Assembly (NCBI GenBank): GCA_029256105.1
Contig: JAQSYO010000020.1
Location: 1-64,000 of the forward strand
Source of the DNA: Herbinix sp.
GTDB lineage: Bacteria > Bacillota > Clostridia > Lachnospirales > Lachnospiraceae
Length of the DNA stretch: 64,000 bases
Reading direction: 5' to 3'
The position numbers and the translations under genes were made by a program. The notes under the pieces are model-generated. The model did no database searches. It was not told the DNA's origin and saw only the letters and a list, made by a program, of their open reading frames with translations. Positions 47,341 to 56,652 of the stretch are shown here, one piece after another (positions within the stretch are counted from its first letter, which is position 1; each line of letters begins with the position of its first letter).

Positions 47341-47541
47341 ATCTTCCTCCTTACATAATCACTGATTAATGCTGTCACAAAACAAATTTCCATTCCACTA
47401 TCTAGAACCAGCATTATTAATCTCTTCATGAATTTATTTTTGTCGATTTTTCTTTAATTTTGCAATACAACTCCACTGTTGTCAATTAATTTATTCAATA
47501 TTTTTGTATTAATATTTTAATGATTCAGATACTACAAATAA

Positions 47542-48642
47542 TTAGTCCTCATATACTTTTTTGTGTAAATTATTTATATTTTTATTAAAATTAATTCCGA
47601 TCACAGACATACGATTTATTGTTAAAAAAGAATAGGTATCTTCCATAGGAATACTCCACTGTACTATTTCATAATTTTTATATGTAGGTAAAGACATAAA
47701 TAAAGATATAATTTTTTTCTCACTCAGATTTGTGGTAACCTGGGGCAAGACCTGGTCCGACATTTTTTTAATTTTAATAAGATTCAAATCCTTTATTTTA
47801 TCAAAGATTTTTTGTAATACCTCTCGTTGTCTGGCTGTTCTTTCAAAATCGGTACCAATATAACGATTTCGTACATATCCCAGTGTTTGTTTGCCATTAA
47901 GAACATAATTTCCTGTTTTTGTTAGGTGATCGTTGCTCTCTTTAACTCCGTTTTGTCGATTTATTTCACTTATATAATTGTTGATTATAGGAATATATTT
48001 CTCTTTCACCTCCAGAGAAACACCGCCAATAAAATCAACAACATCTATGAAAGTATAAAAGTCTATTGATATATATTTATCTATATCAATTTGAAAGTTT
48101 TCTTCAATAGTATCAATCAACAGCTCCGCCCCTCCATAAGCATAAGCAGCATTAAGACGGTTATTATTATGTGAAGGAATCTTGAGATAAATATCTCTTA
48201 ATAGTGATGTAAGGATTATTTTTTTGGTTTTTGAATTAATCGAAACAATAATCATAGCATCGGAACGACCCGAACCACCGGCTTCCCTGGAATCACAACC
48301 AATAAGTAGTATATTATAAACATCGTTACTACTAATCTCTTGTTTATTTTCCTTCGTATTCTCGCGTATAACATTTTCTATATTATCGATATCTTCTTGT
48401 GGTGAATTTGTAATGTCCATTTGTTGTCCTTCAATTGCGGTTTCCCCTATATCCTCCTCTGTATTGATATTCCCTGTTACTTCATTCATTGTTACTTCAC
48501 TCTCTGAATTATCCTTAATAAGATTCATTTTATTAATATACATATGAATTATTATATATCCAGCGATGCATACAACAACCATAATACTAAGCATCGTAAT
48601 AATGCTAATTTTAACAATTTTTAAGACTTTGTCTTTTTTCAA
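47542..48642 (-). CDS. LytR-CpsA-Psr family protein
   Basis: A 366-aa protein with one N-terminal membrane helix (about 10-33), an acidic Asn/Glu linker (40-105) and an extracellular LCP domain. Conserved pieces are NILLIGCDSREAGGSGRSDAMIIV, SLLRDIYLKIP, RLNAAYAYGG and YVRNRYIGTDFERTARQREVL, including the catalytic Arg residues. LCP enzymes attach lipid-linked glycopolymers to peptidoglycan. Translation begins at TTG after GGAGGTGG. This is the anchoring step for at least part of the exopolysaccharide. Confidence 0.92.
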   Translation of the reverse strand: MKKDKVLKIVKISIITMLSIMVVVCIAGYIIIHMYINKMNLIKDNSESEVTMNEVTGNINTEEDIGETAIEGQQMDITNSPQEDIDNIENVIRENTKENKQEISSNDVYNILLIGCDSREAGGSGRSDAMIIVSINSKTKKIILTSLLRDIYLKIPSHNNNRLNAAYAYGGAELLIDTIEENFQIDIDKYISIDFYTFIDVVDFIGGVSLEVKEKYIPIINNYISEINRQNGVKESNDHLTKTGNYVLNGKQTLGYVRNRYIGTDFERTARQREVLQKIFDKIKDLNLIKIKKMSDQVLPQVTTNLSEKKIISLFMSLPTYKNYEIVQWSIPMEDTYSFLTINRMSVIGINFNKNINNLHKKVYED

Positions 48643-48816
48643 TAAAAATCCACCTCCTAATTCTATAGTTAATCATGGAATTATACTTTTATTGAAGTTA
48701 TAACATCCCGTGGTTAATTATTTTAGTTAATTGTTGCTTTTCGTTATTACCCTGGAATCTACATTTTTCACAGAAACAAAACGCCAAGCAACATCTTCAA
48801 ATTTTTTTAATAATTC

Positions 48817-48845
48817 ATTATACTATATTGTATGCCAATTTGAAA
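48817..48845 (-). promoter_or_regulatory. Probable promoter of the lcp-wzz-cpsD segment
   Basis: On the minus strand TTTCAA (48845-48840), a 17-bp spacer and TATAAT (48822-48817) precede the LCP gene. The leader would be about 170 nt and can fold a GTTGCTT...AAGCAAC stem, with no terminator in it. The -35 is weak. Confidence 0.5.
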
Positions 48846-48920
48846 GATTAATTTTAATTAAATGTAAATTAATTTTCAAACCATAAATTATCAGAATTCA
48901 TGGCTGCATTTTATATATTT

Positions 48921-48964
48921 TAATAAAATAGGGTTTTAGACACCTCCGTATCCAAAACCCTTTT
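48921..48964 (-). terminator. Terminator after the priming transferase gene
   Basis: A 14-bp stem (48930-48943 with 48948-48961, one or two mismatches) with a 4-nt loop is followed on the minus strand by ATTTTATT. It separates the priming transferase from the rest of the locus, so the locus has at least two transcripts. The rest of 48643-49099 shows only the promoter noted above. Confidence 0.75.
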
Positions 48965-49099
48965 CAAATTATTTACAACTCTCATAATAAAGCAGAAACT
49001 AATCAAATTGTGAGTATAGAAGTTATGATTTGAAAGAAGAAAGACAACCTTATTATCGATATTATTAAGTACCTTACCATTGCCTTTTACGGGATCAAT

Positions 49100-50488
49100 T
49101 TAATAAGCATCGTCATTTTTACTGATCAGTTTTATGACAGTCTTAAATATAATCTTAAAGTCCAATAATATATCCCACTTGTCTATGTATATCGTATCTA
49201 ACTCAACAACTTTTTCAAAATTTGTTATTTTACTTCTACCACTAACTTGCCACATTCCAGTGAGTCCTGGCTTGATACTAACTCGCCTCCAATAATGTCT
49301 CTTATATTTTTCTACTTCATCGAGTGTCGGAGGTCTTGTACCAACTAGGCTCATATCACCCTTTAATACATTAAAAAACTGTGGTAGTTCATCTATATTA
49401 TTTTTGCGAAGAAACTTGCCAACTTTCGTTATACGGGGATCATCTTTTATCTTAAACATGAACCCATCATTCATCTCATTTAAACTCATAAGATCTTTCT
49501 TTTTATCTTCTGCATTCGCACTCATACTTCGAAATTTATAGATATAAAATTGGCGACCATTCCGACCAATTCGTAACTGTTTAAAAATTATCGGTCCTTT
49601 CGCATCTTCGATTTTTATAGCAATTGCAGCTAGTAGCATAAAAGGTGAGAAACCAATAATACCAACGATACTTCCAATAATATCCATAGATCTTTTAATG
49701 GCTCTGGATACACTGTTTAAGACTACAGTATGATAGGTTACCACCGGATAATTTCCCATGCTGCCAATATAGCTATGTGCTTCAATTGGATAATTGAAAT
49801 CCATAATTAAACCAACTGTAACACCCATATCTAAACAAACCCCAATATGCGGATTAAAATCCATTGTGTTACTTCTTTGATCCATTATATAGACATAATC
49901 AATTCCATTATCATGCAATATTTTTTCTAAGTCTTCTATATTTCCCAGATTTCCCTCTTGCTCTCCCTCTCCATCAAGCGCTACATAGCCTACGATATTT
50001 AAGTTTAAATTACTCTTTTTAACATAATTGATAAATCGATCGTACTTTTTAATGTCCCCCAGTAGTAGGGTACGTGGACTACTTTTAATATTATTTTTTA
50101 CAATCACTCGTTGGAATAATGCGCTTAACATTAATAAAACATATTCACTAACTAAAAATTCTAGATAAAATTTAGGCTCTATATTAGCTCTGCCCACATA
50201 AAATAATAAAATTGATACGATTACTGTAGCAAATAGAATTGACTTTGTTATATATTTAATTATTCGATCTGGATAAAAAAATAAATTTATATTATACAGT
50301 GATCCGCCCTTATTCAATAAAATACATAATACGTTAAAACTTATACATAGAACAAAATAATGTCCATAATCCGCAAATATATCTATTCCTGTGATAATTC
50401 CTGTAAGAAGAGCTGCGACTATTCCAACCAAGAAATCACTTACCATATAATAAAAATTAGTTTTTACATGTCGATAAAATTTCCCCAT
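49100..50488 (-). CDS. Undecaprenyl-phosphate sugar phosphotransferase (WcaJ/WbaP-like)
   Basis: A 462-aa polyprenyl-phosphate sugar-1-phosphate transferase that starts repeat-unit synthesis on the membrane lipid. The N-terminal half has four hydrophobic helices (about 12-125) and a CoA-binding-like domain (130-245). The C-terminal catalytic domain has [59 protein letters not shown] and [14 protein letters not shown]. The start has an AGGTGA site. It is first in the locus and divergent from the riboswitch-controlled gene. Confidence 0.93.
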   Translation of the reverse strand: MGKFYRHVKTNFYYMVSDFLVGIVAALLTGIITGIDIFADYGHYFVLCISFNVLCILLNKGGSLYNINLFFYPDRIIKYITKSILFATVIVSILLFYVGRANIEPKFYLEFLVSEYVLLMLSALFQRVIVKNNIKSSPRTLLLGDIKKYDRFINYVKKSNLNLNIVGYVALDGEGEQEGNLGNIEDLEKILHDNGIDYVYIMDQRSNTMDFNPHIGVCLDMGVTVGLIMDFNYPIEAHSYIGSMGNYPVVTYHTVVLNSVSRAIKRSMDIIGSIVGIIGFSPFMLLAAIAIKIEDAKGPIIFKQLRIGRNGRQFYIYKFRSMSANAEDKKKDLMSLNEMNDGFMFKIKDDPRITKVGKFLRKNNIDELPQFFNVLKGDMSLVGTRPPTLDEVEKYKRHYWRRVSIKPGLTGMWQVSGRSKITNFEKVVELDTIYIDKWDILLDFKIIFKTVIKLISKNDDAY

Positions 50489-50568
50489 TTAATCACCTAA
50501 TCTTCCTCTTTACTGTATCAATAATACAGATTGTTACTTCGTATTATTTTTTTAATTTGATATATAAT

Positions 50569-50597
50569 ATTGTATCTTATATTTTACCTTTCATCAA
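50569..50597 (-). promoter_or_regulatory. Promoter of the priming transferase gene
   Basis: On the minus strand TTGATG (50597-50592), a 17-bp spacer and TACAAT (50574-50569). The leader is about 75 nt, with no riboswitch seen in it. Confidence 0.65.
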
Positions 50598-50706
50598 GAA
50601 ATATTTGACACAAAAAGTCGTTTTTGCACATAATTGTTAAACAAAATAGATAAGCTTTCATAAATTTGCGGATATTTTTCATATTTTAATTATTAAAAAC
50701 AATTTA

Positions 50707-50735
50707 GTGACAAATTTTACACTATATGCTATAAT
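50707..50735 (+). promoter_or_regulatory. Promoter of the tandem-riboswitch transcript
   Basis: GTGACA (50707-50712), a 17-bp spacer and a perfect TATAAT (50730-50735). Transcription would start near 50742, about 30 nt before the first riboswitch. Confidence 0.75.
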
Positions 50736-50769
50736 AACCATGTTAAAACTTAATAATAAAATTAAAAAG

Positions 50770-50850
50770 ATAATAGCAAACTTATCGAAAGGTAAGGACG
50801 CAAAGCTAAGGGTCTTAGGTCCTCGTGACTATGATTGCCAGTTGCCTAAT
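50770..50850 (+). promoter_or_regulatory. c-di-GMP-I (GEMM-I) riboswitch, first of two
   Basis: The sequence shows the conserved GEMM-I core: AGCAAAC, a stem closed by a CGAAAG tetraloop, GGACGCAAAGC, the second stem, then GATTGCCAGTTGCC. In this family the GGACGCAAAG segment and tetraloop form the ligand pocket that binds cyclic di-GMP. It is followed 18 nt later by a terminator hairpin, so it probably acts on transcription. Confidence 0.92.
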
Positions 50851-50867
50851 TAATAAATGGTTACCGG

Positions 50868-50898
50868 CTCCTTGCATATCTTTGCAAAGGAGTTTTTT
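50868..50898 (+). terminator. Intrinsic terminator of the first riboswitch
   Basis: CTCCTTGCA (50868-50876) pairs with TGCAAAGGAG (50883-50892; one bulge) and is followed by six T. It is the likely expression platform of the first GEMM-I element. Just after it AAGGAGG and a nine-codon frame (50915-50944, MISNSKKRP) are found before the second riboswitch. Confidence 0.85.
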
Positions 50899-50956
50899 GC
50901 ATATATAAGGAGGAATGATTTCTAATAGCAAAAAACGTCCATAAAATATGATACAT

Positions 50957-51040
50957 GTTAATAGCAAACTCACTGAAAAGTGAGGACGCAAAACTTAGGG
51001 TCTAAAGTCCGAAGGACTACGATCGCCAGTTGCCACGGTT
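50957..51040 (+). promoter_or_regulatory. c-di-GMP-I (GEMM-I) riboswitch, second of two
   Basis: It again has AGCAAAC, a GAAA-capped stem (CTCACT/AGTGAG), GGACGCAAAAC, a second stem (AGTCC/GGACT) and GATCGCCAGTTGCC. One base of the usual GCAAAGC is changed to GCAAAAC. No strong terminator follows; the ribosome-binding site is about 65 nt downstream, so translational control or a weak CTCAT/ATGAG hairpin could be the output. Confidence 0.88.
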
Positions 51041-51116
51041 ATGATATTGATTTTTATCTCATACTAACGTAAATGAGAGTATTTAAAGTCAATGCCTATA
51101 TTTTAAGGAGATGTAT

Positions 51117-52940
51117 ATGTTTAATTTAAAGTCAATTATGAAACACGTAATTCCTGTTGCGTTAAGTACAATATTAATAATATTGTTATTGAGTTCTTCC
51201 AGTGTAGTTTTTGCAAGATCAAAATCTTATAATAATGCATATAGTTATAAGAAACATGGCCCAACAACGATTACTCCTACCGTCACTCCTAAGATTACTC
51301 CTACCATCACTCCTAAGATCACTCCTACAGTCACTCCTAAGATCACTCCTACTGTAACTCCTACCGTCACTCCTAAAATCACCCCTACAATCACTCCTAC
51401 TGTAACTCCTACTGTAACTCCTACGATTGCACCTACTGATGTTCCAATAGATCCTTCTTTATCCGGCTTTAATAAAGCAGTTTATGTTAAAAATTTTGGT
51501 GCCTATGGTGATGGCATTCACGATGACACAAAAGCGATTAATCAAGCACTTAACAGTGGAGCTGATGCTGTGGTCTTTGAAGCAAACGCTTCTTATAAAG
51601 CAAATGATTATATCTCAATGGATACACCCGGTGTTACAGTAATAGGTAATAACGCTACCTTGTTCACCGATAATGATTATAGAAGCAGAACAAACTTTTA
51701 TGAATGGTTCTTTAATGTAGTTGCAAGTAATATTACAATCAATGAACTTAACCTCGAAGCGAAGGAAAGTATATTGGTTGGATATAAGACTCAGTTTGTA
51801 ATCATGAATGCATCAAACGTAACGGTAAATAAATGCGATTTCACCATTCCCTCAACAGTATTATCTGGTGGCGCATCCCACGCGATTGAATATAGTAATC
51901 TCGATCTATTTACCGGATGGCACAATATTATAATACAAAATTCTACTTTTACAAACTTAGCTGATACGAATGCAGGTGTATGTGCAGAATTTCGTGATAT
52001 TTATAACAAAGGTGCTAGTGGATTATCTTTTACCAACAATACCAGCACCTCAAATTGCCATGATGAAATTATTGCAATGTTCACAGGATCAACTACTACT
52101 CTTTCCGACATAAGCGTTACTAATAACTATATTAATGCTATAGCTGGAAACGTATCTATTCCCAGAACACTTGGAATAAGTTTAGGATATGATGGATTTG
52201 GTTTGAGTAATATAACCTTTACAGGTAATACAGTAAACCTTTTTGCTTCCTATGCTGGAATCGCAGTTGGTGATTCAGACAATGTTACTGTAAGTGATAA
52301 TACTATTAATTTTACTGCTCTTACTAATACGGATAGAGCAAGTGTATTTAAAGGCTCAACAGTCGATAACAATATTAATGTCACAAATAACACCATAACA
52401 ATCGCTAGTAATACCACAGGAAATTTCGGTGGCATTTCAGATGGATATATCAACTTTACCTCCAATGAAATAACCTGTAATTCTGTTGTGACTGATGCAT
52501 TATTTTCAAATAACTCAGTAGTAAAAGGTAATACCATTATTGTTAATTCGGAAGCTTCACGCTTAGGTAATTCTTTAATCACCTTCGAAGGTAATAATGT
52601 AACTTTTAACAGTACGATTTCAACAATGTTTGAATTTTACAATAAAACACTTACGAGTGACGTTAATATTAATAATAATACTATAGTTTGTAGAAAAGAC
52701 TCTCCTTCAAATAGTACAATCTTTATGTTAAATGGAACAACCATTAACGGAAATGTATTTTCATTTTCAAATAATAAAGTAACTACTCCTAATTCGAGTA
52801 CTGCTAAATCATTTTATTATATGGCAATAACCGATACGACAACACAAAAAATTGTATTAACCAATAATTTGCTTTCAAACTATTCCAACACCTATGTGGA
52901 AGGTGGAATAACACCTATCTATAATATAATTTATGCTTAA
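51117..52940 (+). CDS. Secreted beta-helix protein with Thr/Pro repeat linker, under c-di-GMP riboswitches
   Basis: A 607-aa exported protein. A signal peptide (about 1-33, ending near VVFARS) is followed by a rod-like linker of TPTVTPKI-type repeats (about 48-108). A parallel beta-helix of the pectate-lyase-3 kind follows (VYVKNFGAYGDGIHDDTKAINQAL, then repeated ITFTGNTV-like coils to the end). Such folds bind or cleave polysaccharides. No sortase motif, SLH or dockerin domain is seen. The ATG at 51117 sits 6 nt after AAGGAG. Regulation by two c-di-GMP riboswitches and the position next to the exopolysaccharide genes suggest a matrix function. Confidence 0.85.
   Translation: MFNLKSIMKHVIPVALSTILIILLLSSSSVVFARSKSYNNAYSYKKHGPTTITPTVTPKITPTITPKITPTVTPKITPTVTPTVTPKITPTITPTVTPTVTPTIAPTDVPIDPSLSGFNKAVYVKNFGAYGDGIHDDTKAINQALNSGADAVVFEANASYKANDYISMDTPGVTVIGNNATLFTDNDYRSRTNFYEWFFNVVASNITINELNLEAKESILVGYKTQFVIMNASNVTVNKCDFTIPSTVLSGGASHAIEYSNLDLFTGWHNIIIQNSTFTNLADTNAGVCAEFRDIYNKGASGLSFTNNTSTSNCHDEIIAMFTGSTTTLSDISVTNNYINAIAGNVSIPRTLGISLGYDGFGLSNITFTGNTVNLFASYAGIAVGDSDNVTVSDNTINFTALTNTDRASVFKGSTVDNNINVTNNTITIASNTTGNFGGISDGYINFTSNEITCNSVVTDALFSNNSVVKGNTIIVNSEASRLGNSLITFEGNNVTFNSTISTMFEFYNKTLTSDVNINNNTIVCRKDSPSNSTIFMLNGTTINGNVFSFSNNKVTTPNSSTAKSFYYMAITDTTTQKIVLTNNLLSNYSNTYVEGGITPIYNIIYA
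51270..51430 (+). repeat. Tandem repeat coding for the Thr/Pro linker
   Basis: Repeats built from ACTCCTA(C/A)(C/G)(G/A)T(C/A) units of 12 and 24 bp encode the ITPTVTPK linker. Being multiples of 3, length changes keep the frame and would alter only linker length. Confidence 0.85.
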
Positions 52941-53016
52941 CTCTAATTAAACTTAATGATTACAAGATTGATAATATACCATAATTATGGTAGACACTTT
53001 GTATCATGAAATAATT

Positions 53017-53069
53017 AAAAACTGGCACACAGTTAACTAGATTTATTAGTTTACTGTGTGCCAGTTTTA
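53017..53069. terminator. Bidirectional terminator between convergent genes
   Basis: AAAACTGGCACACAGTTAACTAG (53017-53039) pairs with its near-complement ending at 53069, giving U-runs both ways. It separates the beta-helix gene from the GntR gene. Confidence 0.88.
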
Positions 53070-53106
53070 TACCATAAGGTAATAGAAATAAAGCATATGA
53101 ATGTTA

Positions 53107-53775
53107 TTACAACCCTTGTTCGCTGATATTTTTAATTGTATTAATAATATGCTCATGAGCTAAGATTTCTGCCAAATCTCCATCCCTTTTTCTGATTGCA
53201 TCAAGGATTGCTTCATGTTCTTGACTTGATTTCGTGGCTCTGCCGGGTTTAGATAACGTTATCTTACGGACTCTTTCTACATAATGATGGAAATCAGAGA
53301 GTACATGGTCAAGTATCTTACTTCCTGAAGCCTCGTAAATCAATTCGTGAAATTTATTATCGAGCTCCACTAGTTGTTCATGATGACCTCTTCTTGAATG
53401 AAAATCAGATAAATACAAAATCTCATCCAGTGCTTCAATCTGAGCATCTGTGATGTTTTCACACGCCCATTTTGCACATAGACCCTCCAAATAGGATCGG
53501 ATCATGTAGATATCATGAATATCCTTCTGCGTAATTCCGGTTACATAAGCTCCTTTATTCGGTATCATAGTAACCAACCCTTCCAGTTCCAGCTGCCTTA
53601 ATGCTTCTCTGACCGGAGTGCGGCTCACACCGAGTTCTAAACCAATGGTATTCTCCTTCAGCTCCTCATTTTCTTGATAAACTCCAGATAGGATGTCCTC
53701 CCTAAGTTTATTGAATACTCGGCCTCTCAAGGAATATTTGTCTGTCACCTCTTTGTGAAGGTCAAAATCTTCCAA
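53107..53775 (-). CDS. GntR/FadR-family (FCD) transcriptional regulator
   Basis: A 222-aa regulator. The winged helix (about 12-80) contains VFNKLREDILSG, ELKENTIGLELGVSRTPVREALRQLELEGLV and PNKGAYV; the FCD ligand domain (about 85-215) has metal-type His residues (DFHSRRGHHEQLVELDNKFHELI). FCD domains often bind organic acids. It is the third gene after Re-citrate synthase and isocitrate dehydrogenase, so a tricarboxylate is a reasonable guess. Translation starts at TTG after AGGAGGG. Confidence 0.9.
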   Translation of the reverse strand: MEDFDLHKEVTDKYSLRGRVFNKLREDILSGVYQENEELKENTIGLELGVSRTPVREALRQLELEGLVTMIPNKGAYVTGITQKDIHDIYMIRSYLEGLCAKWACENITDAQIEALDEILYLSDFHSRRGHHEQLVELDNKFHELIYEASGSKILDHVLSDFHHYVERVRKITLSKPGRATKSSQEHEAILDAIRKRDGDLAEILAHEHIINTIKNISEQGL

Positions 53776-53895
53776 GGAATTCCCTCCTTAATTATAGTAC
53801 TTTCAGGAATTATTATCAAACTACTCATACTCACAATTCATACTGTTTCACTGAAGAAAATGAGTAATCATCGTAAAAAACAGCACTTATTATAC

Positions 53896-55065
53896 TTATT
53901 TTATACGCTCGATTGTTTCCATTAAGTAGTCTGCAAACTGTGCCCCCGTCGCACCGGTATCTCTGCCTGTAGTCATTACTTTCTTCTCTGTTATGGTACA
54001 GATGTCAAGTGCCTGGTAAAGCTTATCTGCTTCGTTCGTGTATCCAATGTGAGCAAGTAACATTGCACCGGCACGTATCATGCTACAAGGATCTGCATAG
54101 ATATCTCTGCCTTCCTGAACCATACGAGGAGCTGATCCATGAATTGCTTCGAACATGGAATATTTCTTACCAATATTCGCACTGCCTGCTGTACCGACAC
54201 CACCTTGGAACTCCGCTGCCTCATCGGTTAGGATATCGCCGTAAAGATTAGGCAGAACAACCACTTGGAAGTCCTTTCTTCTCTTCTCGTCTACAAGTTT
54301 TGCTGTCATAATATCGATATACCAATCATCTACCGTAATGTTCGGATATTCCTTTGCAATTTCACGGAAGATATCTAAGAATTTACCATCGGTTGTCTTT
54401 ATAATGTTCGCCTTTGTTACTGCGGTTACTCTTGTCTTACCATTTGCTTTTGCAAACTCAAAGGCTGCTCTTATAATACGCTCCGTTCCTTGTGAGGTAG
54501 CGATCGTAAAGTCAACACCCAAATCATCTGTAACATGGACTCCCTTGCTCCCGACTGCGTATGCGCCTTCGGTATTCTCACGATAGAAGGTCCAATCAAT
54601 GCCTTGTTCGGGGATACGAACCGGTCTAACATTAGCAAAAAGATCGAGTTCCTTTCTCATTGCTACATTGGCACTTTCAACATTCGGCCATGGGTCACCT
54701 TTTCTTGGTGTGGTTGTAGGCCCTTTCAAAATAACATGACATTTCTTGAGTTCATCCAAAACTGCCGGAGGAATAGCTGCATTTTCTGCTGCTCTTCTTT
54801 CAATTGTTAAACCGTCGATTATTTGAAATATAACTTTACCTGCATCTATATCTTCTTTTAACAGAAATTCTAAAATTCTCTGAGCCTGAGCAGTAATTGC
54901 AGGTCCAATACCATCACCGCCGCAAACACCAATGATAATTTGATCCAGGGATTTATAGTCAACAAAATCGCCCTGTGCTTTCATTTCTTCAACTCTTTGT
55001 AATTGTTCCTTCAGTAATTGCCCAAATCGTTCTTTTGCTGCTTCAATTTTTTCTAATGAGTTCAT
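53896..55065 (-). CDS. NAD-type isocitrate/isopropylmalate-family dehydrogenase, probable isocitrate dehydrogenase
   Basis: A 389-aa decarboxylating dehydrogenase. GVCGGDGIGPAI, KGPTTTPRKGD, the substrate Arg residues in ANVAMRKELDLFANVRPVR, FYRENTEGAYAVGSKG and LPNLYGDILTDEAAEFQGGVG follow the family order; AIHGSAP is near the cofactor site. A preceding Re-citrate synthase makes isocitrate the likely substrate, leading to 2-oxoglutarate for glutamate. About 35 extra residues extend the N terminus. The second of two adjacent ATGs (55065) has better spacing to GGAGG. Confidence 0.85.
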   Translation of the reverse strand: MNSLEKIEAAKERFGQLLKEQLQRVEEMKAQGDFVDYKSLDQIIIGVCGGDGIGPAITAQAQRILEFLLKEDIDAGKVIFQIIDGLTIERRAAENAAIPPAVLDELKKCHVILKGPTTTPRKGDPWPNVESANVAMRKELDLFANVRPVRIPEQGIDWTFYRENTEGAYAVGSKGVHVTDDLGVDFTIATSQGTERIIRAAFEFAKANGKTRVTAVTKANIIKTTDGKFLDIFREIAKEYPNITVDDWYIDIMTAKLVDEKRRKDFQVVVLPNLYGDILTDEAAEFQGGVGTAGSANIGKKYSMFEAIHGSAPRMVQEGRDIYADPCSMIRAGAMLLAHIGYTNEADKLYQALDICTITEKKVMTTGRDTGATGAQFADYLMETIERIK

Positions 55066-55167
55066 CATTATCCTCCAAATATAATTACCTATGATCTAGG
55101 TATTTTTATATACAGGCCATTTTGTTACCTCATATTATTGTATGATGTTTGGATTGGCTTGTCAATT

Positions 55168-56574
55168 CTATTGTACATTGTTTATAAGGTTGATTCCTAA
55201 TTCTAGCTCTGTCTTATGGATAATACTAATCAATTCATCATCCGTTATTACTGTGACACGACCAGTTTCATATTCTTCATCCACCCAATTTTTAATATTA
55301 TGAACAATGGGATGCGCTTTATCAACTGCCTTATTACCCTTTAATTTATAATTGGAATTAATCCAATGTGCAATTCCAGCTAATCCCGAGGTATTGGATA
55401 CAGCAACAACAACTGGTCTATTTAAAAATTTATCAGTATCGAATATATTATAAATTTCTTCATTCTTCAAAAGTCCATCCGCATGGATTCCTGCACGAGT
55501 AACATTAAAGTTCTTTCCAACAAATGGTGTTCTGGAGGGTACGCGGTATCCGATTTCCTTCTCAAAATACTCTGCAAGCTCTGTTATAACAGTAGTGTCC
55601 ATTCCATCTAAGGTACCTTTTAGTTGCGCATATTCAAATACCATTGCTTCTAGTGGTGTATTACCTGTTCTCTCTCCGATACCGAACAAGGAACAGTTCA
55701 CCCCACCTGCGCCGTAAAGCCATGCTGTGGTAGAGTTCGAAACTGCTTTATAAAAGTCGTTATGTCCATGCCATTCCAACCATTCAGATGGCACATTCGC
55801 ATGATTCATAATTCCATAGATAATTCCTTGAACCGACCTCGGAATAACTGCACCTGAGAAATTCACACCATAACCCATTGTATCACAGGCTCTAATTTTA
55901 ACCGGGATGTTATATTCCTTACTTAGTTTCATCAGCTCATGGCAAAATGGAATTACAAATCCATGGATGTCGGAACGAGTAATATCTTCTAGATGACATC
56001 TTGCAGCAATACCAGTGTCAAGACATTCTCTGACAACACTTAAGTAGTGATTCATTGCTTCTTTTCTAGTCATTTTCATTTTATAGAAAATATGATAGTC
56101 GGAACAGCTAACTAAGATACCCGTTTCCTTCATACCGATTTCCTTCACCAATTCAAAATCCTTCTTGCTGGCTCTGATCCAAGAGGTTATCTCTGGAAAT
56201 TTGTATCCTTTTTCCATGCAACGGTAAACTGCATCACGATCTTTTTTACTGTATAAAAAGAATTCACTTTGACGGATTAATCCCTTTGGTCCGCCCAAAC
56301 GATGGAAATAATCATAGATTGTAACAATCTGCTCTGTTGTATAGGGTGCTCTGGACTGCTGTCCGTCACGAAAGGTTGTATCAGTAATAAATATTTCCTC
56401 CGGAAGATTATGAGGTACAATTCGGTCATTGAACGCTATCTTCGGTATCTCGTTATAAGGAAATAGATTACGAAATGTGTTGGGTTGATCCACATCTACC
56501 AGAGGATAAATCGGTTCCTCCAACTGTAGTAGATTGTTATGTGGGTTAATAAATACCTTTCTTTGATCATCCAT
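55168..56574 (-). CDS. Re-citrate synthase (homocitrate/isopropylmalate-synthase-like)
   Basis: A 468-aa HMGL-like TIM-barrel enzyme. ITDTTFRDGQQSRAPYTTEQIV holds the catalytic Arg-Asp and metal Asp; WLEWHGHNDFYKA supplies the metal His pair; GERTGNTPLEAMV follows. The N-terminal 65 residues (EEPIYPLVDVDQPNTFRN) are characteristic of clostridial Re-citrate synthases rather than LeuA. With the dehydrogenase downstream it would carry oxaloacetate and acetyl-CoA to 2-oxoglutarate. Homocitrate synthase is the main alternative. The start at 56574 (MDDQRK) has a GGAG site; the earlier ATG at 56589 has none. Confidence 0.8.
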   Translation of the reverse strand: MDDQRKVFINPHNNLLQLEEPIYPLVDVDQPNTFRNLFPYNEIPKIAFNDRIVPHNLPEEIFITDTTFRDGQQSRAPYTTEQIVTIYDYFHRLGGPKGLIRQSEFFLYSKKDRDAVYRCMEKGYKFPEITSWIRASKKDFELVKEIGMKETGILVSCSDYHIFYKMKMTRKEAMNHYLSVVRECLDTGIAARCHLEDITRSDIHGFVIPFCHELMKLSKEYNIPVKIRACDTMGYGVNFSGAVIPRSVQGIIYGIMNHANVPSEWLEWHGHNDFYKAVSNSTTAWLYGAGGVNCSLFGIGERTGNTPLEAMVFEYAQLKGTLDGMDTTVITELAEYFEKEIGYRVPSRTPFVGKNFNVTRAGIHADGLLKNEEIYNIFDTDKFLNRPVVVAVSNTSGLAGIAHWINSNYKLKGNKAVDKAHPIVHNIKNWVDEEYETGRVTVITDDELISIIHKTELELGINLINNVQ

Positions 56575-56615
56575 ATTTACGTTCTCCATTCTATCATGAA
56601 TTTTAAATTTGTTTT

Positions 56616-56652
56616 ATTGTATACAATTATACTTGTATTGTCAAGTATAATT
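56616..56652 (-). promoter_or_regulatory. Consensus promoter with two palindromes, probable GntR operator
   Basis: On the minus strand TTGACA (56644-56639), a 17-bp spacer and TACAAT (56621-56616). ATTGTATACAAT (56616-56627), which fits the GTATAC-centred sites of FCD-type GntR proteins, covers the -10. A perfect 11-6-11 inverted repeat (56625-56652) covers the -35. The GntR gene closing this operon is the natural candidate to bind here. Confidence 0.75.

Noticed and set aside
48643-48816. Leader of the LCP gene as a third c-di-GMP riboswitch
   Set aside because: No GCAAAC...GGACGCAAAG core on the minus strand; only a simple GTTGCTT/AAGCAAC stem is present.
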